A stretch of 39,478 nt of DNA from CAWKDC01 sp964383495 (GTDB lineage: Bacteria; Pseudomonadota; Gammaproteobacteria; JABCZS01). The notes under the pieces were generated by a model. That model had not been told where the DNA came from, searched no databases, and was given only the letters and a program-made list of their open reading frames with translations. Positions 17,178 through 25,646 of this stretch are shown here, one piece after another (the first letter of the stretch is position 1; each line of letters begins with the position of its first letter). The stretch is from the NCBI GenBank assembly GCA_964383495.1, contig CAYLHG010000015.1, positions 1 through 39,478 of the forward strand. Direction: 5' to 3'. The position numbers and the translations under genes are program-made.

Positions 17178-17243
17178 GAGAACCTCGCAGGCTACCTAAC
17201 TATTCACCTACTTTAACAAAATAGAGAGAGTAAGGCAAGATTT

Positions 17244-17783
17244 TTAGCCTTGTCGCATCCTTTCTACCCACATTAAGGCCGCTACAGAACGAGACTCTCG
17301 AAAGGCTGGGTTTGCCAGTAGTCCATTTAAATCGCTCAAAGGCCAGCGGACCATCTCCAGCGGCTCAGGCTCATCACCTAGGAGGGCTGAGGGGTACAAG
17401 TTCTCTGCCAGGACGATATGGGTGACAAGACTAGTGTAGCCTGGGTTCATCGTAAGGGTGGTAATGGGGTGTAGCTTCTCTGCCCCAAACCCTGCTTCCT
17501 CTTGAAGTTCACGGTGGGCGGCTTCGAGAGCGCTTTCACCAGGGTCGATTAAGCCCTTGGGGAAGCCAAGCGTATAGCTTTCAATGCCTACAGCGTATTC
17601 TTTGACGAGAATGAGCGCGTCGTTATGAATGCCCACAATCATGACCGCTTCGGGCACTCGGCTCATTAAGCGCTCATAATGACGTTCTTCCCCATTACTG
17701 AAGCGTAAATGAACATTTTCAATTTGAAATAAGCGTGATTGCGCCACCGTTGTGGTAGATAAAATGGTAGGTTTTGGGTGCAT
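17244..17783 (-). CDS. nudE: ADP compounds hydrolase NudE
   Basis: This is a 179-residue Nudix hydrolase that splits ADP-ribose, NADH, Ap3A and similar ADP compounds. The Nudix box is complete at residues 77-99 (GX5EX7REUXEEXGU: GLIDPGE, then seven residues, then RELQEEAGF). The preceding YTLGFPK and the C-terminal ESRSVAALMW are typical of NudE rather than other Nudix enzymes. It is divergent from def, with 43 bp between the starts. Confidence 0.88.
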   Translation of the reverse strand: MHPKPTILSTTTVAQSRLFQIENVHLRFSNGEERHYERLMSRVPEAVMIVGIHNDALILVKEYAVGIESYTLGFPKGLIDPGESALEAAHRELQEEAGFGAEKLHPITTLTMNPGYTSLVTHIVLAENLYPSALLGDEPEPLEMVRWPLSDLNGLLANPAFRESRSVAALMWVERMRQG

Positions 17784-17826
17784 CGGGGTGTATCCTCACT
17801 AGAAAAGCTGCTAAACTTACCGCACT

Positions 17827-18330
17827 ATGGCTATTCGCAAGATATTAACACATCCTGATCCCCGCTTGTTTGTAGTGACGCGCCCTGTCACAAGCTTTGA
17901 TTCACGTTTACAAACGCTTGTTCAAGATATGTTTGAGACAATGTACGCTACCCCTCACGGCGTAGGCTTGGCTGCTACTCAAATTGGGGAAGATCTGAGT
18001 GTAGCAGTGATTGATGTATCGCCACAGCGTAATGAGCCTTTCGTGTTGGTTAATCCAGAAATTTTGGAGCGACGCGATTTTATTGATTTTAAGGAAGGAT
18101 GTTTATCTGTGCCTTGTGTCGATGAGCGAGTGGAGCGAGCGAATTGGGTGCGATTTGCTGCGCAGGACCACTTGGGAGTAAGCTACGAAAAAATTGTAGA
18201 AGGTTTATTTGCAGAATGTGTGCAGCATGAATATGACCACTTACAAGGAAAATTATATTATCATTTGCTATCTGCTTTGAAAAAAGATCGGTTATTGAAA
18301 AAATACCAGAAAGCAAATCGGGCTGAGTGA
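17827..18330 (+). CDS. def: Peptide deformylase
   Basis: This enzyme removes the formyl group from the N-terminal methionine of new proteins, using Fe2+ in vivo. All three motifs are present: GVGLAATQIG (45-54), EGCLSVP (90-96) with metal ligand Cys92, and QHEYDHL with His134, catalytic Glu135 and His138. Its 167 residues are normal. The usual fmt partner is absent from this window; the downstream neighbour is an antiporter gene, 35 bp away and possibly co-transcribed. Confidence 0.95.
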   Translation: MAIRKILTHPDPRLFVVTRPVTSFDSRLQTLVQDMFETMYATPHGVGLAATQIGEDLSVAVIDVSPQRNEPFVLVNPEILERRDFIDFKEGCLSVPCVDERVERANWVRFAAQDHLGVSYEKIVEGLFAECVQHEYDHLQGKLYYHLLSALKKDRLLKKYQKANRAE

Positions 18331-18365
18331 CTTAAAAACCGCCCTATGTTATTAAGGAGTGGGAA

Positions 18366-19925
18366 TTGGAACTGCAAATATTAAATAATTCGGTATTATC
18401 ATTAATACCGCCCATCCTGGCCATCGGTCTATCCATGATTACGCATCGCGTGTTGCCTTCATTGGCGATTGCCATATTATCAGGTGCATTATTACTGACA
18501 AATTTCAGTTTGTTTGGCACCGCATCTTATATTGGTGCAAGCGTATTGCAATTAGTGTGGAAAGACGGTGCACTTAATTTATGGAATTTATCATTAGTTT
18601 CATTTTTGTTATTGTTAGGCATTTTAACGGCATTTATTACGCGCATGGGTGGAACAAAAGCATTTGGCGCGTGGGCACTGACGCATATCCACACACAACG
18701 TGGCGCACGTTTATTCGCCATTTTTTTAGGCATGCTCATTTTTATTGATGATTATTTTAGTAGTTTGGCAGTAGGGCAAGTTGCGCGCCCTGTAACAGAT
18801 CAGCATAAAATTGCACGCGCAAAATTAGCTTATTTAATTGATTCAACCTCTGCCCCTGTTTGCGTACTGTCCCCTTTATCAAGCTGGGGGGCGTATATCA
18901 TGGGCATTCTCACGTTGATCATGACAACGCATGAAATGGAACATTATTCTGCATTGGCTGCTTTTTTTGAATTGATCCCCTTTAATTTTTATCCCTTTAC
19001 GGCATTATTGTTGGTTGCTGTGATTGCGTACACGGGCTGGGGCATTGGTCCCATGAAAGAACACTTATTACGAGCACGTTTAGGGCAATTATTTTCTGAA
19101 GGGAAAGGGCCGATTCCAGGAGAAATGATCAACATGCCTGTTGATTCGCATGGGCGTGTGCGAGATTTATTATTGCCTATTTTGAGTTTAATTAGTTTTG
19201 CCATGTTATTAATTGTAGCGTTTGGTTATTATGGTATTTATTTAAGTGGCGAACCTTTTTCAGTGATGCGTATTTTAGAATACACAGATGTTGGCACGGC
19301 GTTATTAATAGCAGCAGGTATTGCGTTGTTAGTTTCTGTTTGTTTGTCTTCTGCACATCGTTTTAGCGTGAAAGATTATCGATTGATGGTGATGTCTGGT
19401 ATTCGTTCCATGATGCCAGCCATTTATATTTTAACATTTGCTTGGGTCATTATTGATGTGATTGGGGCTATTGGAACAGGCGAATATTTAGCGCATTTTA
19501 TCAATGAAAATTTACCTGTTGCATTACTGCCGGTATTATTATTTATATTGTCGGGCATCATGGCTTTTTCAACAGGAACAAGCTGGGGCACATTTGGGAT
19601 CATGTTGCCGATTGCGGCCAACATCGCGATTGCAGTGGAACCAGGGTTATTAATGCCGATGATGGGCGCAGTATTATCAGGTGCGTTGTTTGGTGATCAC
19701 GCCTCGCCTATTTCTGACACAACTATTTTATCTGCAACCGGTGCAGGTTGTCATTTGATGGATCACGTGATTACACAAATGCCTTATGCTTTGTTATGCG
19801 CAGTATTAGTAGCCTGCGGGTTTTTAGTATATGGTTTTTCGCAATCTTATCTATTAAGTGTGATTGTGATGGGCATAGCTTTTGCAATAAGCATCTATGT
19901 TATTGCTAAAAAAGGGTTATCATAG
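18366..19925 (+). CDS. NhaC-family Na+/H+ antiporter
   Basis: This is a 519-residue inner-membrane protein with about 11-12 helices. It resembles NhaC-type antiporters, which exchange cytoplasmic Na+ (or organic solutes) for protons. Family features are the LSLIPPILAIGLSMITHRVLPS start, FIDDYFSSLAVGQVARP, DSTSAPVCVLSPLSSWG, FSTGTSWGTFGIMLP and GDHASPISDTTILS. The start is TTG at 18366, supported by an AAGGAG ribosome-binding site (18354-18359) six bases upstream; no in-frame ATG nearby would keep the first helix. The transported solute is not certain. Confidence 0.85.
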   Translation: MELQILNNSVLSLIPPILAIGLSMITHRVLPSLAIAILSGALLLTNFSLFGTASYIGASVLQLVWKDGALNLWNLSLVSFLLLLGILTAFITRMGGTKAFGAWALTHIHTQRGARLFAIFLGMLIFIDDYFSSLAVGQVARPVTDQHKIARAKLAYLIDSTSAPVCVLSPLSSWGAYIMGILTLIMTTHEMEHYSALAAFFELIPFNFYPFTALLLVAVIAYTGWGIGPMKEHLLRARLGQLFSEGKGPIPGEMINMPVDSHGRVRDLLLPILSLISFAMLLIVAFGYYGIYLSGEPFSVMRILEYTDVGTALLIAAGIALLVSVCLSSAHRFSVKDYRLMVMSGIRSMMPAIYILTFAWVIIDVIGAIGTGEYLAHFINENLPVALLPVLLFILSGIMAFSTGTSWGTFGIMLPIAANIAIAVEPGLLMPMMGAVLSGALFGDHASPISDTTILSATGAGCHLMDHVITQMPYALLCAVLVACGFLVYGFSQSYLLSVIVMGIAFAISIYVIAKKGLS

Positions 19926-19936
19926 GAAAGCATCTG

Positions 19937-19981
19937 TTGCTAACGTTCAAAAAAGTAGATATACTAACGTTATGAACGTTA
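19937..19981 (+). promoter_or_regulatory. Promoter of the AAA ATPase flanked by AACGTT repeats
   Basis: TTGCTA (19937-19942) and TATACT (19960-19965) form a -35/-10 pair with 17-bp spacing. TAACGTT occurs at 19941-19947 and 19965-19971, and its reverse complement AACGTTA at 19975-19981. The last two make an inverted repeat over the start-site region, and the first overlaps the -35 box. This arrangement suggests operators of a repressor, possibly the ATPase itself. Confidence 0.55.
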
Positions 19982-19994
19982 TCAAGAGGGTGGC

Positions 19995-21311
19995 ATGGAT
20001 AATATTGCTATAAATCAACATCTTATTTCTGGAAAAATTCAGGTGCCTGGCGTTCTACCGCATTGGGAGGCGCTTCAACAGACGGCTTATCGCTTTAAGT
20101 TAGAGTTTGGATTGGATAAGCTTCCTGAGGAGCCCGGGCTTATTATTGTTCGTGGCCCTCGGCAATATGGTAAAAGCACCTGGCTGGAAGAGCAAATTGC
20201 CATTACTATTAAAACGTTTGGGCCAGGCTCGGCTTTATATTTAAATGGTGACGAAATTGTCGATGCTTCTCATTTACTAGAGGTCATGCGGAGTTTAATT
20301 CCACTCTTTAATCCTCATGCTTTGATCAAGCGCTTATTCATTGATGAAGTAACAGCTGTAGCACAGTGGGAAAAAGCGCTTAAACGTTTATTTGATGCAG
20401 GCGAGTTGAAAAATATTTTAGTTGTTACCACCGGGTCTAAGGCGACAGATTTGCGACGTGGGCAAGAGCGTCTTCCTGGGCGCAAAGGTGAGCTAGCGCG
20501 TAATAATTATATTTTCACACCCATTTCTTATGGCGAGTTTAAGCGCCAATGTCAGTCTATGTTAGGCGATATGACGTTGTATGCTTATTTGTTATCAGGG
20601 GGTTCTCCAGTAGCAGCAAATGCAATAGCGAGCACAGGTGTATTACCTGATTATGTTTGTACCATCATGAGTGATTGGGTTTTTGGGGAATTTGCTACTT
20701 CGGGGCGTTCTCGTGCACATTTGCTGGCTGTTTTACAAGGTGTTTATTTATTTGGAGGAACGCCACTGGGGCAAGCAAAACTTGCGAGAGAAACGGGTTT
20801 ATCGAACAACACAGTTGCTCAGGGGTATATAGAATTATTGAGTGATTTAATGTGTGTTATACCCGCTTATCCTTATGATCCTGAAAAACGTTTAACATTG
20901 TGGCGCAAGCCTTGCAAATACCACTTTGTCAATTTATTAACAGCTATGGTTTGGCATCCTCAAAAACCGCGCACGCCGAACGCATTGAAAAATTTACCCG
21001 CTGAGGATTTAGGTGTTATTTTAGAATGGGCTGTTGCGCAAGAATTATGGAGGCGCATGTGTATTCAAGATTCGGAAGGGTCACCTGACTGTTTGCACTT
21101 TTGGCAATCGAAAACGCATGAAATTGATTTTGTTGATTTGAGAGGGAAATCGCCACATTATATTGAGGTTAAAAAAGGTGGCGAATCTCCTATCCATTTC
21201 ACATGGTTTTTAAAAACTCATCCTTATCAAAGGTTATTTGTGATTAATCCGAATCGGTTTGATACAGAAAAAATGACAGGGATAACGCTAGAAGATTTTC
21301 TTCTGTTATAA
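19995..21311 (+). CDS. AAA ATPase with DUF4143-like C-terminus
   Basis: This is a 438-residue protein of the AAA_14/DUF4143 group, common in bacteria as stand-alone accessory genes with no settled function. Walker A is GPRQYGKST (54-62) and Walker B is RLFIDEVT with Asp117-Glu118; TTGSKA is the likely sensor 1. A helix-turn-helix-like segment (LARETGLSNNTVAQGYIELL) precedes the C-terminal domain, which has EIDFVDL and YIEVKKG, spaced like a PD-(D/E)xK nuclease-type core. An AGAGGGTGG ribosome-binding site lies before the ATG. It has its own promoter with AACGTT repeats and is not in an operon. Confidence 0.82.
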   Translation: MDNIAINQHLISGKIQVPGVLPHWEALQQTAYRFKLEFGLDKLPEEPGLIIVRGPRQYGKSTWLEEQIAITIKTFGPGSALYLNGDEIVDASHLLEVMRSLIPLFNPHALIKRLFIDEVTAVAQWEKALKRLFDAGELKNILVVTTGSKATDLRRGQERLPGRKGELARNNYIFTPISYGEFKRQCQSMLGDMTLYAYLLSGGSPVAANAIASTGVLPDYVCTIMSDWVFGEFATSGRSRAHLLAVLQGVYLFGGTPLGQAKLARETGLSNNTVAQGYIELLSDLMCVIPAYPYDPEKRLTLWRKPCKYHFVNLLTAMVWHPQKPRTPNALKNLPAEDLGVILEWAVAQELWRRMCIQDSEGSPDCLHFWQSKTHEIDFVDLRGKSPHYIEVKKGGESPIHFTWFLKTHPYQRLFVINPNRFDTEKMTGITLEDFLLL

Positions 21312-21440
21312 TGGTGAGCAGATCCATATATAATGACCTTATTACGCTGTAAAGCTTATGCGATGTTGGGCTGTCGAGTTGCTGAGGGAATTGGCAGAGA
21401 TTTAATAAGCGGAAACAGAATGGGTTGTTTTTGGGAGCGT

Positions 21441-23402
21441 TCAAGGTCTTTGTCGTCCACGCAGCACATCTTCTGTTGTAAAACTTTTTCTTTCGATTGT
21501 TTCATGTGCAATCTCTTGAACTTTTGAGGAAGCAAAATTGTCTTTACATGAATTTAATTGATTGCAGAAATTCAAGGCATCTTCGCTAGTGGGTCTAGCA
21601 TTGCGATCTGGATTTGTTAAGGCAGTGACCAGTTTCACAATTGCTTCTTCAGTAGGAGAAAGATTTGTTTTAATTAATGTTAGTTTTGCGCTCATTTTGT
21701 CTGGTTCAATGGCATATAATTCAGGGAATAATCGTGCACAGATAATCCCTATAGCGTAAATATCTTTTAAAAAATCATTGGAAGCAGAAGTCGGGTCAGT
21801 GTACAAAAGTGTGTTGGTTAAAATGCCTGTAGAGCTTCCCATTTTATGAGCAGTACCAAAATCAAACAATCTCATTGTATTATTATCTGAATTAATCATG
21901 AAATTATTTTCAGAAATATCCCCATGGATGCGAAAATGGCTATGTAGTATATTCAGATCAGAAAACCCAGAAATCAGCCATTGAATACGATTTTCATAAG
22001 AGACGTTTTTAAGTGCGTTTTCAGAAAACTGATGTAAGGTTTTACCTTTGAGCCAGCCCGTCACTAAGCGTGGACTATTATTTTTCATGAAGTAATAAGC
22101 GGGCTGATTAAGCAGACGGTAATATCGTGCTTCACGTTTTGTTTCAGCAATATGTCGTTCAGTGATAAAATCTCTATTATGTTTTTTTATGGCAAATGTT
22201 GGTTGCTCTTCCTCTAAACGAGTATTTTGAGCAAATGCTTTTTTAACTGTTCCAGCGCCGCCGGAAATTTGATTTTTGGCAAGGATGGATTTTGATTCTC
22301 CCTCTCTTATCGCAGGTTCTGGAAAAATACTCATTTGTTCATTAACTAGTGTAAGTTTAGAGCGATTTTCCCCTGTTATATCTTTATTTGTTTTTTCTAC
22401 CTTTGAAGGTTCAACGATGGGTAATTTGTCGTTTACTCGGATCAAAGCTTTGTTAAAAGATTCGTTATCCAGTAATTTTGCATCGTTTAGTTTTGAAATG
22501 ATACTTATCAATCGTTCAAAATTTTCTTTTTTAATCCCCAATATACTATCAAATTGACTTTTATCAATTCTTAATTCAAATTGACCTAATTGCCTTAATA
22601 AAATAAATACTTCTGGATTAAATTCAGGAGGGCTTTCCCAAGAGCTTTTAGTAGTCCCTGGTGTTTGAGTAATACTAAGACAAGCAGTTAAAGTTTCTTG
22701 ATTTAATAAGTCAATTTTACTTAGATATTGAAGTCCAGCATGAATATGATAGCAATCTGCGCTACCATAAGCGGAATCTGGAAATTTCTTTAATTGCGTG
22801 ATTGCCTTTTTGTTTATATCAAACAATTTTTGTGATGAGAGTAACTCTAAAATACGCTCGTATGGGTAATTTTTTTCTACTGTTGTGGCTGTAGATGAGC
22901 TGACGAGAGCGTTTTGTTCAATTTCTCTTTGCTGCTGTTCTTGCTGTTGAATTTCTTTAACTCTAGCCGTAATCATGCGTACAATTCTATTTTGATCGCT
23001 ATCACTTAACCCCTCAATAAAAATCTCGTGTAATGTATTATTATTTGTGCCCAACGTTTTAACAATGAGGTCAATAATATCTTGACCGTGATGATAATTC
23101 GCTAATATTTGTGAGAATTCTGTCTCTGTTTGTGAAGGGTCAGGGAATCTCTCCATCATTCCCCAAATACGTGTTATCGCATTAATGCCATTTAAAAATG
23201 CTTTTAGAGGCTCCGCACCCCATTTATTAGCAACAGCTGTTAATGCCATTAATGGGGTTAGGTCCGGATATTTTAGGAATGTTTCGTTACATATTGCCTG
23301 ACGTTGCTCAGAGGTGGTATCAGCGAGCACCTTAAGGAGTGCATCTGGGTCGTGGCTGTTTAAGGCATCTAAAATAGCTTGCATAACTGCTTGATTTGTC
23401 AT
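21441..23402 (-). CDS. Protein with C-terminal eukaryotic-like protein kinase domain
   Basis: This is a 653-residue soluble protein without signal peptide or membrane helix. Residues 1-340 are mainly helical and unrecognised, with a Gln/Glu-rich stretch at 150-165. Residues 375-615 form a protein kinase domain: glycine-rich loop ISGGAGTVKKAF (379-390), Lys406 in FAIKK, a helix-C glutamate near 424, catalytic loop HGDISENN (Asp495, Asn500), DFG at 514-516, Asp547 in DIYAIG and Arg603. All catalytic residues are present. HGD replaces HRD, and the APE motif is not clear. Lack of a membrane anchor and PASTA domains argues against a PknB-type sensor. Similar proteins in intracellular Legionellales are secreted effectors; that assignment is inference. 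The final 30 residues are charged. Confidence 0.85.
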   Translation of the reverse strand: MTNQAVMQAILDALNSHDPDALLKVLADTTSEQRQAICNETFLKYPDLTPLMALTAVANKWGAEPLKAFLNGINAITRIWGMMERFPDPSQTETEFSQILANYHHGQDIIDLIVKTLGTNNNTLHEIFIEGLSDSDQNRIVRMITARVKEIQQQEQQQREIEQNALVSSSTATTVEKNYPYERILELLSSQKLFDINKKAITQLKKFPDSAYGSADCYHIHAGLQYLSKIDLLNQETLTACLSITQTPGTTKSSWESPPEFNPEVFILLRQLGQFELRIDKSQFDSILGIKKENFERLISIISKLNDAKLLDNESFNKALIRVNDKLPIVEPSKVEKTNKDITGENRSKLTLVNEQMSIFPEPAIREGESKSILAKNQISGGAGTVKKAFAQNTRLEEEQPTFAIKKHNRDFITERHIAETKREARYYRLLNQPAYYFMKNNSPRLVTGWLKGKTLHQFSENALKNVSYENRIQWLISGFSDLNILHSHFRIHGDISENNFMINSDNNTMRLFDFGTAHKMGSSTGILTNTLLYTDPTSASNDFLKDIYAIGIICARLFPELYAIEPDKMSAKLTLIKTNLSPTEEAIVKLVTALTNPDRNARPTSEDALNFCNQLNSCKDNFASSKVQEIAHETIERKSFTTEDVLRGRQRP

Positions 23403-23550
23403 ATTAAACTAGCCTTTTATATCTTAATAGTTATATTTTAGACTAAATATTCATGACCTATATGTAAGATAAAGGAAGGGTAGATCAAATCTACGCTTCG
23501 CTCAATATACCTTGCCAAAAGGAATTAAATTAAATGATCAGCATATTCCT

Positions 23551-23871
23551 TCAATGTGGCACATCCGTGGTCAACCGGCTCAACGCTTCGCGAGCAGGCG
23601 TGTAACCCTGGGCAGCGGATTGCTGCATCCAGAAGTAGCCTTGTGTTTTGTCTCGCTTCACACCCAGTCCATAAAAAAGTTGGTAACCTACGGCATACTG
23701 GGCTTCAGCGTTTCCTTTTTGAGCCAGGGGCATTAGCAGGCTGGCGGAGTGTTGGTAATCACCCTGTTGGAAGGCGGCACGAGCTTGGACCATGGGGTCT
23801 TCTTTTTTGGCTTGTGTAGAACAGCCGAGGAGTAAGCTTAGGAACAGGCCTAGGACCCATAATTTTTTCAT
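23551..23871 (-). CDS. Sel1-repeat lipoprotein
   Basis: This is a 106-residue lipoprotein. The signal peptide MKKLWVLGLFLSLLLGCSTQ carries a lipobox with Cys17 as the lipid-modified residue. The mature part has one to two Sel1/TPR-like repeats (AEAQYAVGYQLFYGLGVKRD, then the YFWMQQSAAQG helix). Sel1 repeats mediate protein contacts; the partner is unknown. An AGGAGG ribosome-binding site fixes the start at 23871 rather than the longer open frame to 23907. It is divergent from queH. Confidence 0.85.
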   Translation of the reverse strand: MKKLWVLGLFLSLLLGCSTQAKKEDPMVQARAAFQQGDYQHSASLLMPLAQKGNAEAQYAVGYQLFYGLGVKRDKTQGYFWMQQSAAQGYTPAREALSRLTTDVPH

Positions 23872-23897
23872 AGAAATAATCCTCCTGGTATGGTATG

Positions 23898-23926
23898 TTA
23901 GCCTCATTCATCTAATAAAGTATACA
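23898..23926 (+). promoter_or_regulatory. Possible queH promoter
   Basis: TTAGCC and TATACA are spaced by 17 bp. The -10 box is good and the -35 box poor. The predicted start site lies only a few bases before the queH ATG at 23938. Confidence 0.3.
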
Positions 23927-23937
23927 CAGGTTTTGCC

Positions 23938-24573
23938 ATGTCAGATACCGTTCAGCTTATTTTGCCCAACGAAGGCCCCCTGTTAATGCATTCTTGTTGT
24001 GCTCCTTGTTGTGGGGATATGATGCAGCGCCTAAAGGATGAAGGCGTCCAATATACTGTCTTTTTTTATAATCCCAATATTCATCCTCGCGATGAGTACG
24101 AGTTGCGTAAAAATGAAAATATTCGTTTTGCAGAAAAACTAGGTGTGCCGTTTGTGGACGGTGATTACAACACAGAAGACTGGTTTGCAAAAGCGCGTGA
24201 TATGGCGCATGAGCCTGAGCGAGGCATCCGTTGCACAGCATGTTTTGATATGAGGTTTGAAGTTTCTGCTGCATATGCAAAGCTGCATGGTTTTCCTGTC
24301 TTCACAAGTTCACTTTCCATTTCGCGATGGAAAAATAAATATCAGATTGACGAATCGGGAGTGCGCGCAGCTTCTCGTTACCCTGGCATGATCTATTGGA
24401 CAATTGATTGGCGTAAAGATGGAGGATCTGCGCGAATGTTAGAACTTTCCAAAGAAGAACATTTTTATCAACAAGAGTATTGTGGCTGTGTGTACTCTTT
24501 GCGCGACACTAATCGTTGGCGGTTACAGAATGGACGCGCGGTAATTGAGCGGGGAAAGTTGTTTTATAAATGA
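23938..24573 (+). CDS. queH: Epoxyqueuosine reductase QueH
   Basis: QueH (formerly DUF208) reduces epoxyqueuosine to queuosine in the wobble base of tRNAs with GUN anticodons; it is the non-orthologous replacement of QueG. The cysteine pattern is diagnostic: HSCCAPCC (Cys20, 21, 24, 25), RCTACFDMR in the middle and EYCGCVYSL near the C-terminus, which hold a [4Fe-4S] cluster and an adjacent iron. FTSSLSISRWKN is also conserved. The length of 211 residues is normal. It stands alone; no other queuosine gene is in the window. Confidence 0.92.
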   Translation: MSDTVQLILPNEGPLLMHSCCAPCCGDMMQRLKDEGVQYTVFFYNPNIHPRDEYELRKNENIRFAEKLGVPFVDGDYNTEDWFAKARDMAHEPERGIRCTACFDMRFEVSAAYAKLHGFPVFTSSLSISRWKNKYQIDESGVRAASRYPGMIYWTIDWRKDGGSARMLELSKEEHFYQQEYCGCVYSLRDTNRWRLQNGRAVIERGKLFYK

Positions 24574-24592
24574 TGTTAAGAAAAATATTAAT

Positions 24593-24711
24593 CGTAGGGG
24601 CGCATAATATGCACCCGGGCGCCCGAAGGGCGCGGATTTCTCATTGAAATGAAAACTATGAAAAAAGACGTGTGGCTTTGCGCACGCGGGCGCATATTAT
24701 GCGCCTCTACG
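24593..24711. repeat. 119-bp REP/MITE-like element with 20-bp terminal inverted repeats
   Basis: The left end CGTAGGGGCGCATAATATGC (24593-24612) and right end GCATATTATGCGCCTCTACG (24692-24711) are reverse complements with one mismatch. Each end is itself nearly palindromic, and the interior holds another GC-rich hairpin (GGGCGCCC ... GGGCGC). It has no coding capacity and is GC-richer than its surroundings. It takes up most of the noncoding stretch after queH. The single copy at 13318-13344 belongs to the same family. Confidence 0.65.
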
Positions 24712-24763
24712 CTTAGCATGATTTATACAATACTCGGAACGATGGTCACAATTTTTGCTGCAT

Positions 24764-24794
24764 AAAAAAAACCCCGGGTATGTGTACCCGGGGT
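24764..24794 (-). terminator. Rho-independent terminator of kdsB
   Basis: A perfect 10-bp GC-rich stem (ACCCCGGGTA / TACCCGGGGT) with a 4-nt loop is followed, on the reverse strand, by eight T's. It lies 90 bp after the kdsB stop. On the forward strand it is followed only by AAAAAC, so it works mainly for leftward transcripts. A second small hairpin (CTTGTACT / AGTACAAG, 24800-24819) lies between it and kdsB. Confidence 0.85.
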
Positions 24795-24883
24795 AAAAAC
24801 TTGTACTATTAAGTACAAGCATGCAGGAAATGCTATTATACTCGAAGTTGTTTTAAAAAAACAACCCCCTTTTTTACATTTTT

Positions 24884-25618
24884 TTAAAAAAGTTTTTGTG
24901 CTAATGCTTGTGCTAACGCAAGCTCTTCAGGTGTGTTGATCTCTAATGTTTTTTCAGGAGTGATGCACACGCGAATAGCATAACCATGCTCCAGCGCACG
25001 CAATTGCTCCAGCTTTTCGCTCAATTCTAAGGGTGTTTGTGACAATTCAGTAAATGTTTGCAGAAACGCATGTGTGAACGCGTACATGCCTTGATGGTGG
25101 TACACGGGCAGATTATCAATCATTTCACGCTGATAAGGAATGGGTGCCCGAGAAAAATATAATGCATTAAAATGTTTATCTACAATTACTTTTACAAAAT
25201 CAGGAGTATGGTACTGTGTCTTAAAGTCTAAAGGATTTGCAAGCGTTGTCATTAACGGTACTTCACCGCTCAAATAAGGCTGTATCAATGCTTTTAACAT
25301 ACTTTCTTTTACAAAAGGTTCATCCCCTTGCAAATTCACAATCACATCTACGTCAGTGTATTGTTTGGCTACGAAAGCAACGCGATCTGTTCCCGTTTGC
25401 AAGTTTGGATCAGTCATGACAACTATTCCACCGGCTGCTTGGATTACTGCTGCAATTTCTTCATTGTCGGTTGCAACAATAACGCGGTCAAAAAAATCAC
25501 ACTTTGCAACAGCTTCGTATGTGCGTTGTACCATGGGTTTGCCAGCAAGATCTACCAGTGGTTTGCGTGGTAAACGTGTGGAAGCGATACGGGCAGGGAT
25601 AACGCATAATATTTTCAT
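24884..25618 (-). CDS. kdsB: 3-deoxy-manno-octulosonate cytidylyltransferase
   Basis: KdsB activates KDO with CTP to CMP-KDO, the donor for the inner core of lipopolysaccharide. Motifs are IPARIASTRLPRKPL at the nucleotide-binding N-terminus, VQRTYEAV, VIVATDNEEI, VVMTDPNLQTGTDRVAF, VNLQGDEPF and YALYFSRAPIPY-like LYFSRAPIPYQRE. I chose the ATG at 25618 (244 residues), where the family begins; the frame stays open to 25723 but that part lies in REP-like DNA. It shows that the organism makes KDO-containing LPS. Confidence 0.95.
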   Translation of the reverse strand: MKILCVIPARIASTRLPRKPLVDLAGKPMVQRTYEAVAKCDFFDRVIVATDNEEIAAVIQAAGGIVVMTDPNLQTGTDRVAFVAKQYTDVDVIVNLQGDEPFVKESMLKALIQPYLSGEVPLMTTLANPLDFKTQYHTPDFVKVIVDKHFNALYFSRAPIPYQREMIDNLPVYHHQGMYAFTHAFLQTFTELSQTPLELSEKLEQLRALEHGYAIRVCITPEKTLEINTPEELALAQALAQKLF

Positions 25619-25646
25619 GGTAGAAGCTCTGGTCCAAAGAATCTTA

